NCBI GenBank assembly: GCA_964391805.1
Contig: CAYMNK010000006.1
Location: 62,001 to 126,000 of the forward strand
Length of the DNA stretch: 64,000 bases
Direction of reading: 5' to 3'
From: RUG14300 sp964391805
GTDB taxonomy: Bacteria; Bacillota; Clostridia; Christensenellales; CAG-1252
Below are positions 8,871 to 17,671 of this stretch, piece by piece (positions within the stretch are counted from its first letter, which is position 1; every line of letters begins with the position of its first letter). The notes beneath the pieces were generated by a model. The model did no database searches and was not told the DNA's origin. It saw only the letters and a program-made list of their open reading frames with translations. The position numbers and the translations under genes are program-made.

Positions 8871-9021
8871 GGACGGAAGTGGTATGACGACGGACTCAGT
8901 ATGACATGATGGAACGCTATTGCTTACATTGATATAGATTTAGTCACAATTCAACTACAGACGTTTCAGTATGACATTGATACTATGATGCTGTTCATTC
9001 GTTGAGTTCAGTATGACATAC

Positions 9022-9050
9022 AAAAAACTGCATCTTATGTGCAGTTTTTT
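9022..9050. terminator. terminator of the two-component operon
   Basis: AAAAAACTGCA (9022-9032) pairs with TGCAGTTTTTT (9040-9050). It lies 56 nt past the last gene of the minus-strand operon. Confidence 0.8.
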
Positions 9051-9105
9051 GAGAGAAAAGTGGAAAATAAAGAATAAAAAATTGTTGATAATTGATAATA
9101 AGTAA

Positions 9106-9510
9106 TTATTCTTTGTCTTCGGATTCGGGGGCGTCGGACAAAAGCTCCTCGGATAAGGATAAAATCTCTTTGCCGTGTTTATCTTTATAATATGAGGACA
9201 GTGCATTGTGCAAAAAGTACGCTGCGACTATGGATACTCCGCCGGCGCCCATAACGATTACGCCCCATAAAAACTGTTTCCATTCCAAAATCATTGTCAA
9301 GCCGGTACCGAATACAAGAGTGCCGAATACGCCTAACAAAATACCCACAATCATCGGTATGCGACGAACCTTTGCGTCCAGTTCTTTTAGCTTGCTTAGT
9401 TTGGAATTTTTAGGATTCTGCTCGCTATACTTATTGCGAATTTCTTCTATTTCGCGTCTTTCCTTTTCGGTCGGTGCGGAATAACTATATGAAAATTTAT
9501 TATCATCCAT
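9106..9510 (-). CDS. small two-span membrane protein
   Basis: A 134-residue protein of unknown function. The N-terminal half is charged and probably helical, with a Lys/Glu-rich stretch around 15-45. Two hydrophobic segments lie at about 51-72 and 80-102, followed by a short acidic tail. It is the last gene of the operon that begins with the response regulator at 12142. Its start overlaps the previous gene by 8 nt, implying coupled translation. Confidence 0.7.
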   Translation of the reverse strand: MDDNKFSYSYSAPTEKERREIEEIRNKYSEQNPKNSKLSKLKELDAKVRRIPMIVGILLGVFGTLVFGTGLTMILEWKQFLWGVIVMGAGGVSIVAAYFLHNALSSYYKDKHGKEILSLSEELLSDAPESEDKE

Positions 9511-10432
9511 GAGTTTTTTCTCCTTTGATTAGAATTATTTGTTTACGTGCTCGAATAATCATCATAACGGCAAGAACAATTATCAAAGCACAAACAAAGA
9601 AGGCTACGCTTGCCTTGATATAAATCAATGATTCGTTTTCGCCGAATGTGGATAGCATAAGCACAGTCAATGATACCATCGACATACACGCATCGGCAAA
9701 ATTGACGTTTCGCAACGACTGCGATATGGGATCGTTGAATTGTCGAGCTTTCACTATATGGTATATTGCCATTCCAACCTTATAGAAGGTATAAGTGGCA
9801 TTCGCTATTGCCATTATTTCACCGGTGTACATGGGACGGCGTGAAAGCATCATTTCGGTTACCGCTACCATCATTGCAATTTCGAGAAATAGCAGAATTA
9901 TACCTCCTGAAAGGTAAATGTTCCACTTTTTGTTTTTATATTCTTCGCTGTTCGAACCGTAATTACGTTTATTTCGGGTATCCGATAAGAGTATACCACC
10001 GCGAAAGATCATTAGAATAAAGTAATATGCGGATATCGCCGAATACCATATTAATCGATATTTGATGGCACTTATCAAATTTATAATAGCAAAGAATAAT
10101 GTGGTAAGTGCCGAAAAAAACGAAAAGACAAATGTCTTATAGCCATAGTTTTCCAACATATTCGCGGTAAACCTGTTTTTGAGAAGCATCTCGGTTATAC
10201 GTCTCTTAATTATCGGCGCATATATCACGATTGTGTATATACTATATCCTAACAATATGGCGGATAATGCGTAGCACACATATCCGATAATGCCAAATAC
10301 TCCTCCCTTATTTGCATTGACAGCAAAGAAAACAGACAGCACTATAGCACCCAAAGTCAATAAATATACGAGAAGGAGCAATAATCCGCGTGGCTGTTTA
10401 AGTATTTCGCTGAGTTTTCTTTTAGTCCTCAT
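9503..10432 (-). CDS. polytopic membrane protein of the two-component operon
   Basis: A 309-residue protein with about eight hydrophobic segments (roughly 15-38, 45-70, 95-116, 124-148, 172-196, 205-226, 248-264, 272-296) and basic loops. I recognise no family motif. It overlaps the histidine kinase gene by 11 nt and the following small membrane gene by 8 nt, so the four genes form one tightly coupled unit. It may be a partner or output of the signalling pair, for example an envelope-stress membrane protein. Confidence 0.7.
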   Translation of the reverse strand: MRTKRKLSEILKQPRGLLLLLVYLLTLGAIVLSVFFAVNANKGGVFGIIGYVCYALSAILLGYSIYTIVIYAPIIKRRITEMLLKNRFTANMLENYGYKTFVFSFFSALTTLFFAIINLISAIKYRLIWYSAISAYYFILMIFRGGILLSDTRNKRNYGSNSEEYKNKKWNIYLSGGIILLFLEIAMMVAVTEMMLSRRPMYTGEIMAIANATYTFYKVGMAIYHIVKARQFNDPISQSLRNVNFADACMSMVSLTVLMLSTFGENESLIYIKASVAFFVCALIIVLAVMMIIRARKQIILIKGEKTHG

Positions 10433-11477
10433 CGTTTACTCCGTTAATCACCACAGTAAAGATTGCCCCCTTACCGAGCTCGCTTTCCACAGCAATCGAT
10501 CCGCCCAAAATATCTATAACCTTTTTGACAAGAGCAAGACCTAACCCGTTACCTTCTTTAGCATGGGAAGTATCGCCTTGATAAAATTTATCGAATATAT
10601 GGGTACCTGTTTCCTTAGTCATTCCGCTTCCGTTATCGGCAATTTTGACGACTGCATCGTTGTCGACCTTTTTCAAGCTTACCGATATTTTACCGCCATA
10701 TGGTGTGAACTTTATCGCATTAGACAATAGGTTATTCCAAACAAGTTCAAGGTGTGGCGGAGAGGTTACTATAGTCATTTCGTCTATATCACATTCTAAT
10801 TCAATTCCGTTACGCTCTATCAATTCTTCAAATTCAAGAATGGACTGCACTAAATTTTCATCCAATCTCACTGGAGTCATTTCGGGCATTATTTGTTGAT
10901 TTTCGAGCTTATTAAGTTTGAGAATGTTGGTAATGAGAGCGGTAAGTCTATCGGTCGTTTGAATCAATATCGAGGTATATTTCGCACGAGTATCTGCATC
11001 GAGTTTTTCGTCTGATAGCGCCGATGCGTAATTACGAATAATCGATAACGGTGTCTTCATTTCGTGAGAAACATTTGAAATAAAATCGTTTTTGAGCATT
11101 TCGGACTTGGATAGTTCACCCGCCATAGTATTGAGATTGTACATTATTCTATCGTAATCATCGAATTTGCTGTACTCATGACGAGGCGTTAGTCTAACTC
11201 GAAAATTGCCTTCGGATATCGATTGTGTGGCATCCAATATATCTTCTACCGACCTACCTACCGTCAATTTACGTCTAAGCGAATCGATGGTGGTTATCAA
11301 TAGTGACAAAACCAAACACACTACAAGCATTATTATTGAAACAGTGCCCCTATCGGCTGAATAAATATCGCTGACTTCGTTAAAAATTAGTACCGTCGCC
11401 GTTACGGTAAGTACTATCATCAAGAAAAAGCTAAAATAGCTGATTAGTGTTTTTAAAAATCTACGTTGTTTTCTCAT
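10422..11477 (-). CDS. sensor histidine kinase, intramembrane-sensing type
   Basis: A 351-residue two-component kinase. Two membrane spans (about 10-32 and 46-65) are separated by only ~13 residues, so there is no real extracellular sensor domain. This is the layout of intramembrane-sensing kinases that respond to envelope stress or to a partner membrane protein. A HAMP segment (about 67-125) leads to the HisKA box with the phospho-acceptor His near 138 (NVSHEMKTPL). The ATPase domain has the N box (NLLSNAIKFTPYG), G1 (DNGSGM) and G2 (GNGLGLALV). It overlaps the upstream response regulator by 4 nt (ATGA). Confidence 0.93.
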   Translation of the reverse strand: MRKQRRFLKTLISYFSFFLMIVLTVTATVLIFNEVSDIYSADRGTVSIIMLVVCLVLSLLITTIDSLRRKLTVGRSVEDILDATQSISEGNFRVRLTPRHEYSKFDDYDRIMYNLNTMAGELSKSEMLKNDFISNVSHEMKTPLSIIRNYASALSDEKLDADTRAKYTSILIQTTDRLTALITNILKLNKLENQQIMPEMTPVRLDENLVQSILEFEELIERNGIELECDIDEMTIVTSPPHLELVWNNLLSNAIKFTPYGGKISVSLKKVDNDAVVKIADNGSGMTKETGTHIFDKFYQGDTSHAKEGNGLGLALVKKVIDILGGSIAVESELGKGAIFTVVINGVNDED

Positions 11478-12142
11478 TTAAGGATGGCTTTATATCCTAA
11501 TCCGTGCACAGTTTGTATCTCGAATCCGTTACATTTAGATGTTTTCTCTCTTAGCTTGGACATGTAAACATCCACACTTCTCGAGGTTGCATTGCTTTCA
11601 TAATCCCAAAATTCGTCCATCAACTGAACGCGTGAGAAGGTACGTCTCGGATAAGATAACAGCTTAAATAATAAATCGAACTCTCTAACCGTCAAGGGTA
11701 GTTCTTCTCCGTTTACATAAGCAGTATGTTCATCAGCATTCATTCGAAGGTTACCCGCTACAAGTTCTCTGCATCTCTCTATGTTCGCACGACGTAAAAG
11801 GGCTCCCACACGCAACATCAATAAATCGATATCAAAGGGCTTAACCACATAATCATCGATTCCGATCTTGTATCCGAATTGTTTGGAGGGCTTATCGTCG
11901 AGTGCGGTCATAAATAAAATAGGCACAGCCTTGTTTTTCTCACGAATAGCACGTGCAAGTTCGTATCCGTCCATATTCGGCATCATAATATCACTGATAA
12001 CCATATCGGGAGACTGCTCGTTGAAAGCCTTTAGCGCTTGTTTGCCGTCTTCGCAAGAAATCACGCCGTAACCGTTATCTGAAAGATATGAGCATACCAA
12101 TCCGTTCAACGCCTTATCATCTTCTGCGACTAAAATAATCAT
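11474..12142 (-). CDS. OmpR/PhoB-family response regulator
   Basis: A 222-residue regulator. The receiver domain has the acidic pair EDD at residues 7-9, the phospho-acceptor Asp at 51 (VISDIMMPNMDG) and the conserved Lys in VVKPFD. A winged-helix DNA-binding domain fills the C-terminal ~95 residues (RRTFSRVQLMDEFW, then RSVDVYMSKLREK). ATG 12142 is preferred over the in-frame ATG at 12148, because the AGGAG site lies only 3 nt from the latter but 9 nt from the former. It leads the operon with the kinase. Three 11-bp-spaced repeats upstream suggest autoregulation. Confidence 0.93.
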   Translation of the reverse strand: MIILVAEDDKALNGLVCSYLSDNGYGVISCEDGKQALKAFNEQSPDMVISDIMMPNMDGYELARAIREKNKAVPILFMTALDDKPSKQFGYKIGIDDYVVKPFDIDLLMLRVGALLRRANIERCRELVAGNLRMNADEHTAYVNGEELPLTVREFDLLFKLLSYPRRTFSRVQLMDEFWDYESNATSRSVDVYMSKLREKTSKCNGFEIQTVHGLGYKAILK

Positions 12143-12161
12143 AAACATTTACTCCTAAAAT

Positions 12162-12167
12162 ATTATA
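12162..12167 (-). promoter_or_regulatory. -10 box of the two-component operon
   Basis: TATAAT on the minus strand, about 20 nt before the start codon. No good -35 box lies 16-18 nt further upstream (the hexamer is AGGATA), as expected for an activator-dependent promoter. Confidence 0.6.
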
Positions 12168-12199
12168 TATATTTAGTGTACACCTATCCTTTTTGTATT

Positions 12200-12227
12200 T
12201 TGTTAGGAAATTGTTAAAGTTTTGTAA
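12200..12227 (-). promoter_or_regulatory. three 11-bp-phased repeats, likely response-regulator site
   Basis: On the + strand, TTGTTA (12200), TTGTTA (12211) and TTGTAA (12222) recur exactly every 11 bp. They end just upstream of the expected -35 position of the response-regulator promoter. OmpR-family regulators bind direct repeats with one-turn spacing. Confidence 0.5.
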
Positions 12228-12309
12228 ATATGTAAAATTATATATCATTTTTTTGTTATAGTCAACGAAGAATATATTAGATATCATTACAAATGCTATG
12301 CGGTATAAA

Positions 12310-12352
12310 AAACGACACAATTTGAGAGTTCTACTCTTTCATCGTGTCGTTT
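12310..12352 (-). terminator. terminator of the glycolytic operon
   Basis: AAACGACAC (12310-12318) pairs with GTGTCGTTT (12344-12352), with an inner GAGAG/CTCT stem. On the minus strand a T run follows, directly after malQ. Confidence 0.85.
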
Positions 12353-12371
12353 AATAAATGTTTTTGCCTAA

Positions 12372-13835
12372 TTATCTACCGCTCTTAGCTGTTAATCTCG
12401 TAATCTTCTTACGAAGTTTTTCTGTATCGTAATCGGCATCTACTCGCCAGTCCCAGTTACCACCAAGGGTGGACGGTTCGTTAATTCTTGCTTCGGCACC
12501 CAAGTTCATATAGTCACCCAAAGGAATGATGACATACTTAGCAATGCTGTTAAGAGCAAGTCTTATTATTGCATCGGTCATGCTTTCGTTTGGTCCTTTT
12601 TTACATTCTTTACGTAAACGCTTTTCGGCTTCGCTTCCCTTTTCGAGTGTTTCGTACCATTGGGCAGTTGTATGAGAGTCGTGTGTACCCGAATATACTA
12701 CACAGTTATCTGTCTCATACATCCTCGGTAAATATTCGTTATCTTCATCGTAGAATGCAAATTGTAATACCTTCATTCCGGGATATCCGGTCTTAGCCAA
12801 AACTGCCTTAACGTCGTCATCGATTTGACCTAAATCTTCGGCAATGATACGAGGATTATTCAATGCTCTATTGATTGCTTCAAAGGGTTCCGCGCCTACA
12901 CACTTATACCATTTACCGTTTTTTGCGGTCTTATCGCCGAACGGAATGCCATAATACGCTTCAAAACCGCGGAAGTGATCGATTCTTACGATATCGAACA
13001 GTTCGATAGCTTTACGAACTCTTTCAACCCACCAAGCATATTTATTTTCACGCATTCTCTTCCAATCGTATATCGGGTTACCCCATAATTGACCGTCGGG
13101 GGAAAATCCATCGGGTGGACAACCTGCAACAATTGTAGGATTAAGGTTCTCGTCCAACAAGAAGGTTTTAGGATCGGACCAAACTTCTACACTGTCATAT
13201 GCGACATAGATGGGCATATCGCCTATAATTTCGATTCCCTTCGAATTAGCATAATGTTTGAGTGCCAACCATTGTGTGAAGAATTTATATTGTAAGAAGG
13301 ACCAAAACTCGCTTTCTTTAGCGGTTTCCTTTTCGATCTTAGCCATATCTTTACGGAACTTATATTCAGGTTCCCAGTTATCCCAAGATACATAGTCGTG
13401 CTTGACCTTCAATGCCATGAATATCGAATATTCCTTAAGCCAAGAACGTTGATCGTGCTTAAAGCAATTGTAATCGTAAGAGTTTACGTCAAATCTCTCA
13501 AATGCTTTACGCAACAATTTAATTCTTTCAATGAACATATATCCGTAATCGACTCTATCGGTATTATGTTCTGCGTCCTTCAACTCCTCATCGGTAATCA
13601 AGCCTTCGCTATGCAATGTAGGTAAGTCGATATAGTAAGGACTACCTGCAAATGCCGACGGCGATTGATAGGGAGAATCACCGTAAGAGGTGGGATTTAG
13701 CGGTAATACCTGCCAAAAATATTGTTCGGTATCATACAATAGATCAATAAACTTTCTTGCTTCTTCGCCCATTGTACCAATACCATAGGGGGAAGGCAAA
13801 GATGCTAACGGCATTAAAATTCCAGCTTTTCTCAT
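12372..13835 (-). CDS. malQ: 4-alpha-glucanotransferase (amylomaltase)
   Basis: A 487-residue GH77 enzyme that transfers alpha-1,4-glucan segments between maltodextrins and releases glucose in maltose/glycogen metabolism. Family landmarks are clear: LPSPYGIGTMG at the N-terminus, SPYQSPSAFAGSPYYIDL near 55, the nucleophile Asp in VRIDHFRGF, the acid/base Glu in IIAEDLG, and YSGTHDSHTTAQWY with the transition-state Asp. Length is normal for the short bacterial form. It is the last gene of the pgk-tpiA-gpmI-malQ operon, 22 nt after gpmI, with an AGGAGA ribosome site, which links glucan breakdown to lower glycolysis. Confidence 0.95.
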   Translation of the reverse strand: MRKAGILMPLASLPSPYGIGTMGEEARKFIDLLYDTEQYFWQVLPLNPTSYGDSPYQSPSAFAGSPYYIDLPTLHSEGLITDEELKDAEHNTDRVDYGYMFIERIKLLRKAFERFDVNSYDYNCFKHDQRSWLKEYSIFMALKVKHDYVSWDNWEPEYKFRKDMAKIEKETAKESEFWSFLQYKFFTQWLALKHYANSKGIEIIGDMPIYVAYDSVEVWSDPKTFLLDENLNPTIVAGCPPDGFSPDGQLWGNPIYDWKRMRENKYAWWVERVRKAIELFDIVRIDHFRGFEAYYGIPFGDKTAKNGKWYKCVGAEPFEAINRALNNPRIIAEDLGQIDDDVKAVLAKTGYPGMKVLQFAFYDEDNEYLPRMYETDNCVVYSGTHDSHTTAQWYETLEKGSEAEKRLRKECKKGPNESMTDAIIRLALNSIAKYVIIPLGDYMNLGAEARINEPSTLGGNWDWRVDADYDTEKLRKKITRLTAKSGR

Positions 13836-13857
13836 TTCGATATCTCCTATATTATTA

Positions 13858-15402
13858 CTATCTAATTAATAGTGATTTACCTGTCATTTCGGCGGGCTTT
13901 TCGATACCCATTACATCGAACAACGTAGGAACGATGTCTGCAAGGATTCCGCCCTCAGCCAAGTGTAAGCCTTTGTTTTCATTATCGAGTAAAATCAAGG
14001 GCACGGGGTTTGTGGTGTGTGCAGTGAAAGGCTTACCATCCGAAGTAAACATAACGTCGGCATTACCATGGTCAGCAGTAATCAATGCCATACCGCCCAT
14101 ATCCAATATAACCTTGGCAAGTTTATCTACGCATTCGTCTACAGTATCTACTGCTTTAACCGCCGCGTCCATAACACCGGTATGACCGACCATATCGCAG
14201 TTCGCGAAGTTGAGAACCATAAGGTCGTATTTACCCGAACGAATAAGTTCAATAGCCTTATCGGTTACTTCATATGCACTCATTTCGGGTTGCATATCGA
14301 AGGTCGCAATTCTCGGTGAAGGAATAAGCACTCTGTCTTCGCCTTCATTAACAAGTTCGACACCGCCATTAAAGAAAAATGTAACGTGTGCATATTTTTG
14401 AGTTTCGGCAATTCTTAATTGTTTCAATCCGAGTTTGGATACATACTCACCGAAGGTGTTGGTATATACTGCCGGACGGAATGCAACGTCCCAACCCGTA
14501 AAAGTTTCGTCGTATTGAGTAAATCCTACATAGTAAGGAGCAATCCAGCCACCTTTCCGCTCGAATCCGTCGAAATCTTCGTAAATAAAACTTCTTGTAA
14601 TTTCTCTTGCTCTGTCGGGACGGAAGTTGAAAAATATGATGCTGTCGCCTTTCTTAATGTTTCCAATAGGTGTGCCGTTATCGTCTACTATAACGCTTGG
14701 AAGTACAAATTCATCGGTTACGCCGTTTGCATAACTTGTTTGCATGAGTGTTTCGGCATCCTTAAAGGGTATACCTTCACCGTTAACGAGCATATCGTAT
14801 GCTTTACCAACTCTATCCCATGCAAAATCTCTGTCCATAGCATAAAATCTACCTGTAACGTCGGCAATCTTACCTACGCCGATTTCAGCCATTTTTGCTT
14901 CGAGATCGCGGATGAATCCAAGACCGCTTGTAGGAGAAACGTCTCTACCGTCCATAAAACAGTGAACGAATACGTCTTTTAGACCTTGTCTCTTAGCAAG
15001 TTCGAGCAATGCATAAAGGTGTGTAATATGACTATGTACGCCACCGTTAGAAACAAGTCCGAATAGGTGTAGCGCTTTTCCGTTCTCTTTAGCGTGCTCA
15101 CACGCCTTAACTAAAGCTTGGTTTTCGAAGAATCTACCCTCGTTGATATCCTTAGTAATTCTTGTCAACTCTTGATAAACGATTCTACCTGCGCCGATAT
15201 TGAGGTGTCCGACTTCGGAATTACCCATTTGTCCGTCGGGTAGACCTACATCGAGACCGCTTGCACCGATTTGAGTATTAGGATACTCGGATAAAATCTT
15301 ATTTAAATGCGGAGTTCCGCTTTTAGCAATGGCATTGCCTTCGGTATTTTTGTTAATACCGAAACCGTCCATAATAATTATCGAATAAAATCTCTTTTTC
15401 AT
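13858..15402 (-). CDS. gpmI: 2,3-bisphosphoglycerate-independent phosphoglycerate mutase
   Basis: A 514-residue Mn-dependent enzyme that interconverts 3- and 2-phosphoglycerate in glycolysis. MDGFG near residue 10 supplies a metal-binding Asp, and the phospho-Ser lies in MGNSEVGHLNIGAGR near 60. HCFMDGRDVSP, FYAMDRD, FFNFRPDRAR and the C-terminal metal cluster (NFANCDMVGHTG, ALITADHGNAD) are all present. The longer frame to 15456 starts inside an intergenic hairpin, so ATG 15402 is used. The ribosome site is only a weak TTAGG. It is co-directional with tpiA upstream and malQ downstream. Confidence 0.95.
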   Translation of the reverse strand: MKKRFYSIIIMDGFGINKNTEGNAIAKSGTPHLNKILSEYPNTQIGASGLDVGLPDGQMGNSEVGHLNIGAGRIVYQELTRITKDINEGRFFENQALVKACEHAKENGKALHLFGLVSNGGVHSHITHLYALLELAKRQGLKDVFVHCFMDGRDVSPTSGLGFIRDLEAKMAEIGVGKIADVTGRFYAMDRDFAWDRVGKAYDMLVNGEGIPFKDAETLMQTSYANGVTDEFVLPSVIVDDNGTPIGNIKKGDSIIFFNFRPDRAREITRSFIYEDFDGFERKGGWIAPYYVGFTQYDETFTGWDVAFRPAVYTNTFGEYVSKLGLKQLRIAETQKYAHVTFFFNGGVELVNEGEDRVLIPSPRIATFDMQPEMSAYEVTDKAIELIRSGKYDLMVLNFANCDMVGHTGVMDAAVKAVDTVDECVDKLAKVILDMGGMALITADHGNADVMFTSDGKPFTAHTTNPVPLILLDNENKGLHLAEGGILADIVPTLFDVMGIEKPAEMTGKSLLIR

Positions 15403-15417
15403 AAAATACCTAAAAAT

Positions 15418-15450
15418 TGTCGGCATCCCCCTTAACGGAGTTAGCCGACA
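15418..15450 (-). terminator. hairpin between tpiA and gpmI
   Basis: TGTCGGC (15418-15424) pairs with GCCGACA (15444-15450). On the minus strand ATTTTTA follows, then the weak ribosome site of gpmI. It could be a partial terminator or an mRNA processing/stability element that tunes gpmI-malQ. Confidence 0.5.
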
Positions 15451-15462
15451 TTTCAATTAAAA

Positions 15463-16209
15463 TTAATAGTTAACAACTTTGGAAAAATCTTCAGCCTTAA
15501 GGGATGCTCCACCGATCAAACCGCCGTCGATTTCGGGCATTGCCATAAGTTCCGAAGCATTGGAAGGTTTCATACTTCCGCCGTATTGGATACGAACCTT
15601 TTCACCGCACTTCTCGCAGTACATTTCTTTGAGACAGTCACGGATAATTTTGATGGTATTATTAGCATCCTCTGCGGTGGCGGTCTTACCTGTACCGATA
15701 GCCCATACAGGTTCATACGCGATAACGATGTTGTCTAATTCTTCGTGAGAAACGCCTGCTAAACCGATCTTAGTTTGACGACGAACAACTTCGGGGGTGA
15801 TTCCCGACTCTCTTTCGTTGAGCAATTCACCTACGCAAAGGATAACCTTTAATCCCTTAGCCAAAGCAGACTTTACGCGAAGGTTAACGGTTTCGTCGGT
15901 TTCGCCGAAGTATTGTCTACGCTCGCTATGTCCAATGATAACGTATTCAACGCCGATTTCCTTGAGCATATCTGCGGTGATTTCGCCGGTATAAGCACCT
16001 TTTTCAGCCCAGTGAACATTCTCTGCACCGACCTTGATATTAGAGCCGTTACAAGCTTCTACAGCTGCTTGAAGAGATGTGTAAGGAGCACATACTACTA
16101 CGTCGCATTTTGCATCTGCTACCAAAGGCTTAAGAGCATTGATCAGCGCCTTAGTCTCGGCAATATTATTATTCATTTTCCAGTTACCTGCAATGATTGG
16201 TTTTCTCAT
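15463..16209 (-). CDS. tpiA: triosephosphate isomerase
   Basis: A 248-residue TIM-barrel enzyme that interconverts dihydroxyacetone phosphate and glyceraldehyde-3-phosphate. Signature sites: GNWKMN near residue 8 (active-site Asn and Lys), IIGHSERR near 92 (catalytic His), YEPVWAIGTG near 163 (catalytic Glu plus flexible loop), QYGGSM near 206 and DGGLIGGASL near the end. ATG 16209, with an AAAGGAG site, is chosen over the longer frame starting at 16266. It lies 38 nt after pgk. Confidence 0.97.
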   Translation of the reverse strand: MRKPIIAGNWKMNNNIAETKALINALKPLVADAKCDVVVCAPYTSLQAAVEACNGSNIKVGAENVHWAEKGAYTGEITADMLKEIGVEYVIIGHSERRQYFGETDETVNLRVKSALAKGLKVILCVGELLNERESGITPEVVRRQTKIGLAGVSHEELDNIVIAYEPVWAIGTGKTATAEDANNTIKIIRDCLKEMYCEKCGEKVRIQYGGSMKPSNASELMAMPEIDGGLIGGASLKAEDFSKVVNY

Positions 16210-16247
16210 TATATATTTCTCCTTTTGCAATATTCGATTTTTAACGA

Positions 16248-17510
16248 TTATTTGTTGTTTAAGCACTCGATACCGGGAAGGACTTTACCCTCTAACAATT
16301 CGAGAGAAGCACCGCCACCGGTCGAAATGTGAGTCATTCTGGAAGCATAACCGAGTTGAGTTACGGCTGCAGCACTGTCACCGCCACCGATGATGGTGAT
16401 AGCGTCGGATTCAGCTAATGCGGAAGCGATAGCCTTGGTTCCTACTGCAAAGTTGGGCATTTCAAATACGCCCATAGGTCCATTCCAAACGATAGTTTGA
16501 GCACCCTTGAGAGCGTCGCTGAACAAAGCAACCGTCTTAGGTCCGATATCAACACCTTCCCAACCATCGGGGATTCCTCCCTCGGAAACCTTTCTGTTAG
16601 CATCGTTATCGAATGCGTCTACAACTACGGTATCGATAGGAAGTAAGAATTTGATGCCCTTAGCAGATGCCTTATCCATCAATTCCTTAGCAAGGTCGAC
16701 CTTGTCGAGTTCGCATAAAGAATTACCTACGGACTTACCCATAGCCTTGAAGAAGGTATATGCCATACCGCCACCGATGATTAAAGTGTCAACTTTGTCG
16801 ATGAGGTTAGAAATAACGCCGATCTTGTCGGAAACTTTAGCACCGCCTAAAATTGCTACAAAGGGACGCTTAGGTTCTTCGATAGCCTTACCCATAACAT
16901 TGAGTTCCTTTTCGATAAGGAAGCCTGCAACGGCGGTCTTGATATATCCGTATTGAACAACGCCTGCGGTAGATGCGTGTGCTCTATGAACGGTACCGAA
17001 AGCATCGCTTACGTAGATGTCGCCGAAGCGAGCAAGTTTTTCGGCAAAAGCTTGATCGTTTTTGGTTTCTTCTTTATAGAAGCGAAGGTTTTGTAATAAT
17101 ACGCATTCTCCGTCCTTACAAGCATTAACGGCAGCCTCGGCTTGTTCTCCGATAACGTCGTTTACAAATGCAACTTTACCGTCTAAAAGCTCATTGAGTC
17201 TATTAGCAACGATTTCGAGAGAACACTTATCCATGGTCTCTTTACGAAGTTGTTCATCGCTCTTTTCGGCATCGGCGGGTTTAATCTTTTTACGGTCTAT
17301 AACATCGTTAAAGATATTGAAAGGTCTACCTAAGTGCGAACACAAAATAACCTTTGCACCGTTTTCCATCAAATACTTAATGGTAGGAAGGGCACCATTG
17401 ATTCTGGTTTCGTCGGTGATTTTGCCCGATTTAACAGGAACGTTGAAGTCACATCTGACCAAACATCTTTTACCTCTTACGTCAATATCCTTTATCGTTA
17501 ATTTTTCCAT
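16248..17510 (-). CDS. pgk: phosphoglycerate kinase
   Basis: A 420-residue enzyme that makes ATP from 1,3-bisphosphoglycerate in lower glycolysis. Typical motifs: VRCDFNVP near 18, LCSHLGRP near 57, VNDVIGEQAEAA, FGTVHRAHAST, GGAKVSDKIG near 203, WNGPMGVFEMPNF near 336 and TIIGGGDSAAAV near 375. Some 20 residues longer than usual, the extra being a charged loop after SHLGRP (about 65-90), as seen in some Clostridia. The start at 17510 has AAAGGAG upstream; the longer frame to 17558 has none. It heads the operon; gapA is absent here. Confidence 0.97.
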   Translation of the reverse strand: MEKLTIKDIDVRGKRCLVRCDFNVPVKSGKITDETRINGALPTIKYLMENGAKVILCSHLGRPFNIFNDVIDRKKIKPADAEKSDEQLRKETMDKCSLEIVANRLNELLDGKVAFVNDVIGEQAEAAVNACKDGECVLLQNLRFYKEETKNDQAFAEKLARFGDIYVSDAFGTVHRAHASTAGVVQYGYIKTAVAGFLIEKELNVMGKAIEEPKRPFVAILGGAKVSDKIGVISNLIDKVDTLIIGGGMAYTFFKAMGKSVGNSLCELDKVDLAKELMDKASAKGIKFLLPIDTVVVDAFDNDANRKVSEGGIPDGWEGVDIGPKTVALFSDALKGAQTIVWNGPMGVFEMPNFAVGTKAIASALAESDAITIIGGGDSAAAVTQLGYASRMTHISTGGGASLELLEGKVLPGIECLNNK

Positions 17511-17580
17511 TTGTTTAGAGTCTCCTTTAACAAAATATTTCTTATTATTAAACGGCAATCAGCGATCGCACGTTATTTTT

Positions 17581-17609
17581 ATTATATACTATTAATTTAC
17601 TAAAGTAAA
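17581..17609 (-). promoter_or_regulatory. promoter of the pgk operon
   Basis: On the minus strand, TTTACT (17604-17609), 17-nt spacer and TATAAT (17581-17586). The leader of about 65 nt contains the palindrome GCGATCGC at 17562-17569. Confidence 0.7.
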
Positions 17610-17671
17610 GTTTTTTTGTAATTCTTATGTTTTCTTAACAATGTTTTTCTACAAAATAATAAAAAATTATA

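Larger units (their letters stand above)
8437..9021. other. repeat-filled gap, no gene
   Basis: About 580 nt between the ABC promoter and the terminator of the two-component operon. It holds a degenerate type B piece (about 8500-8562), two clear type B copies, a partial type A copy (8756-8775, starting TCGTCCGC) and several stray CAGTATGACA tails. No coding frame is credible. Confidence 0.75.

Noticed and set aside
8955..9206. 83-residue frame in the gap and 3' end of the two-component operon
   Set aside because: Composed of repeat and terminator sequence, with no ribosome site.
16507..16956. 149-residue open frame antisense to pgk, and similar long antisense frames at 14419 and 18140
   Set aside because: They lie fully inside well-supported genes, lack ribosome sites and match no family; they are shadows of codon bias.
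17562..17569. GCGATCGC palindrome in the pgk leader as a HIP1-like site
   Set aside because: A single occurrence noted; HIP1 is a cyanobacterial feature and nothing else supports it.
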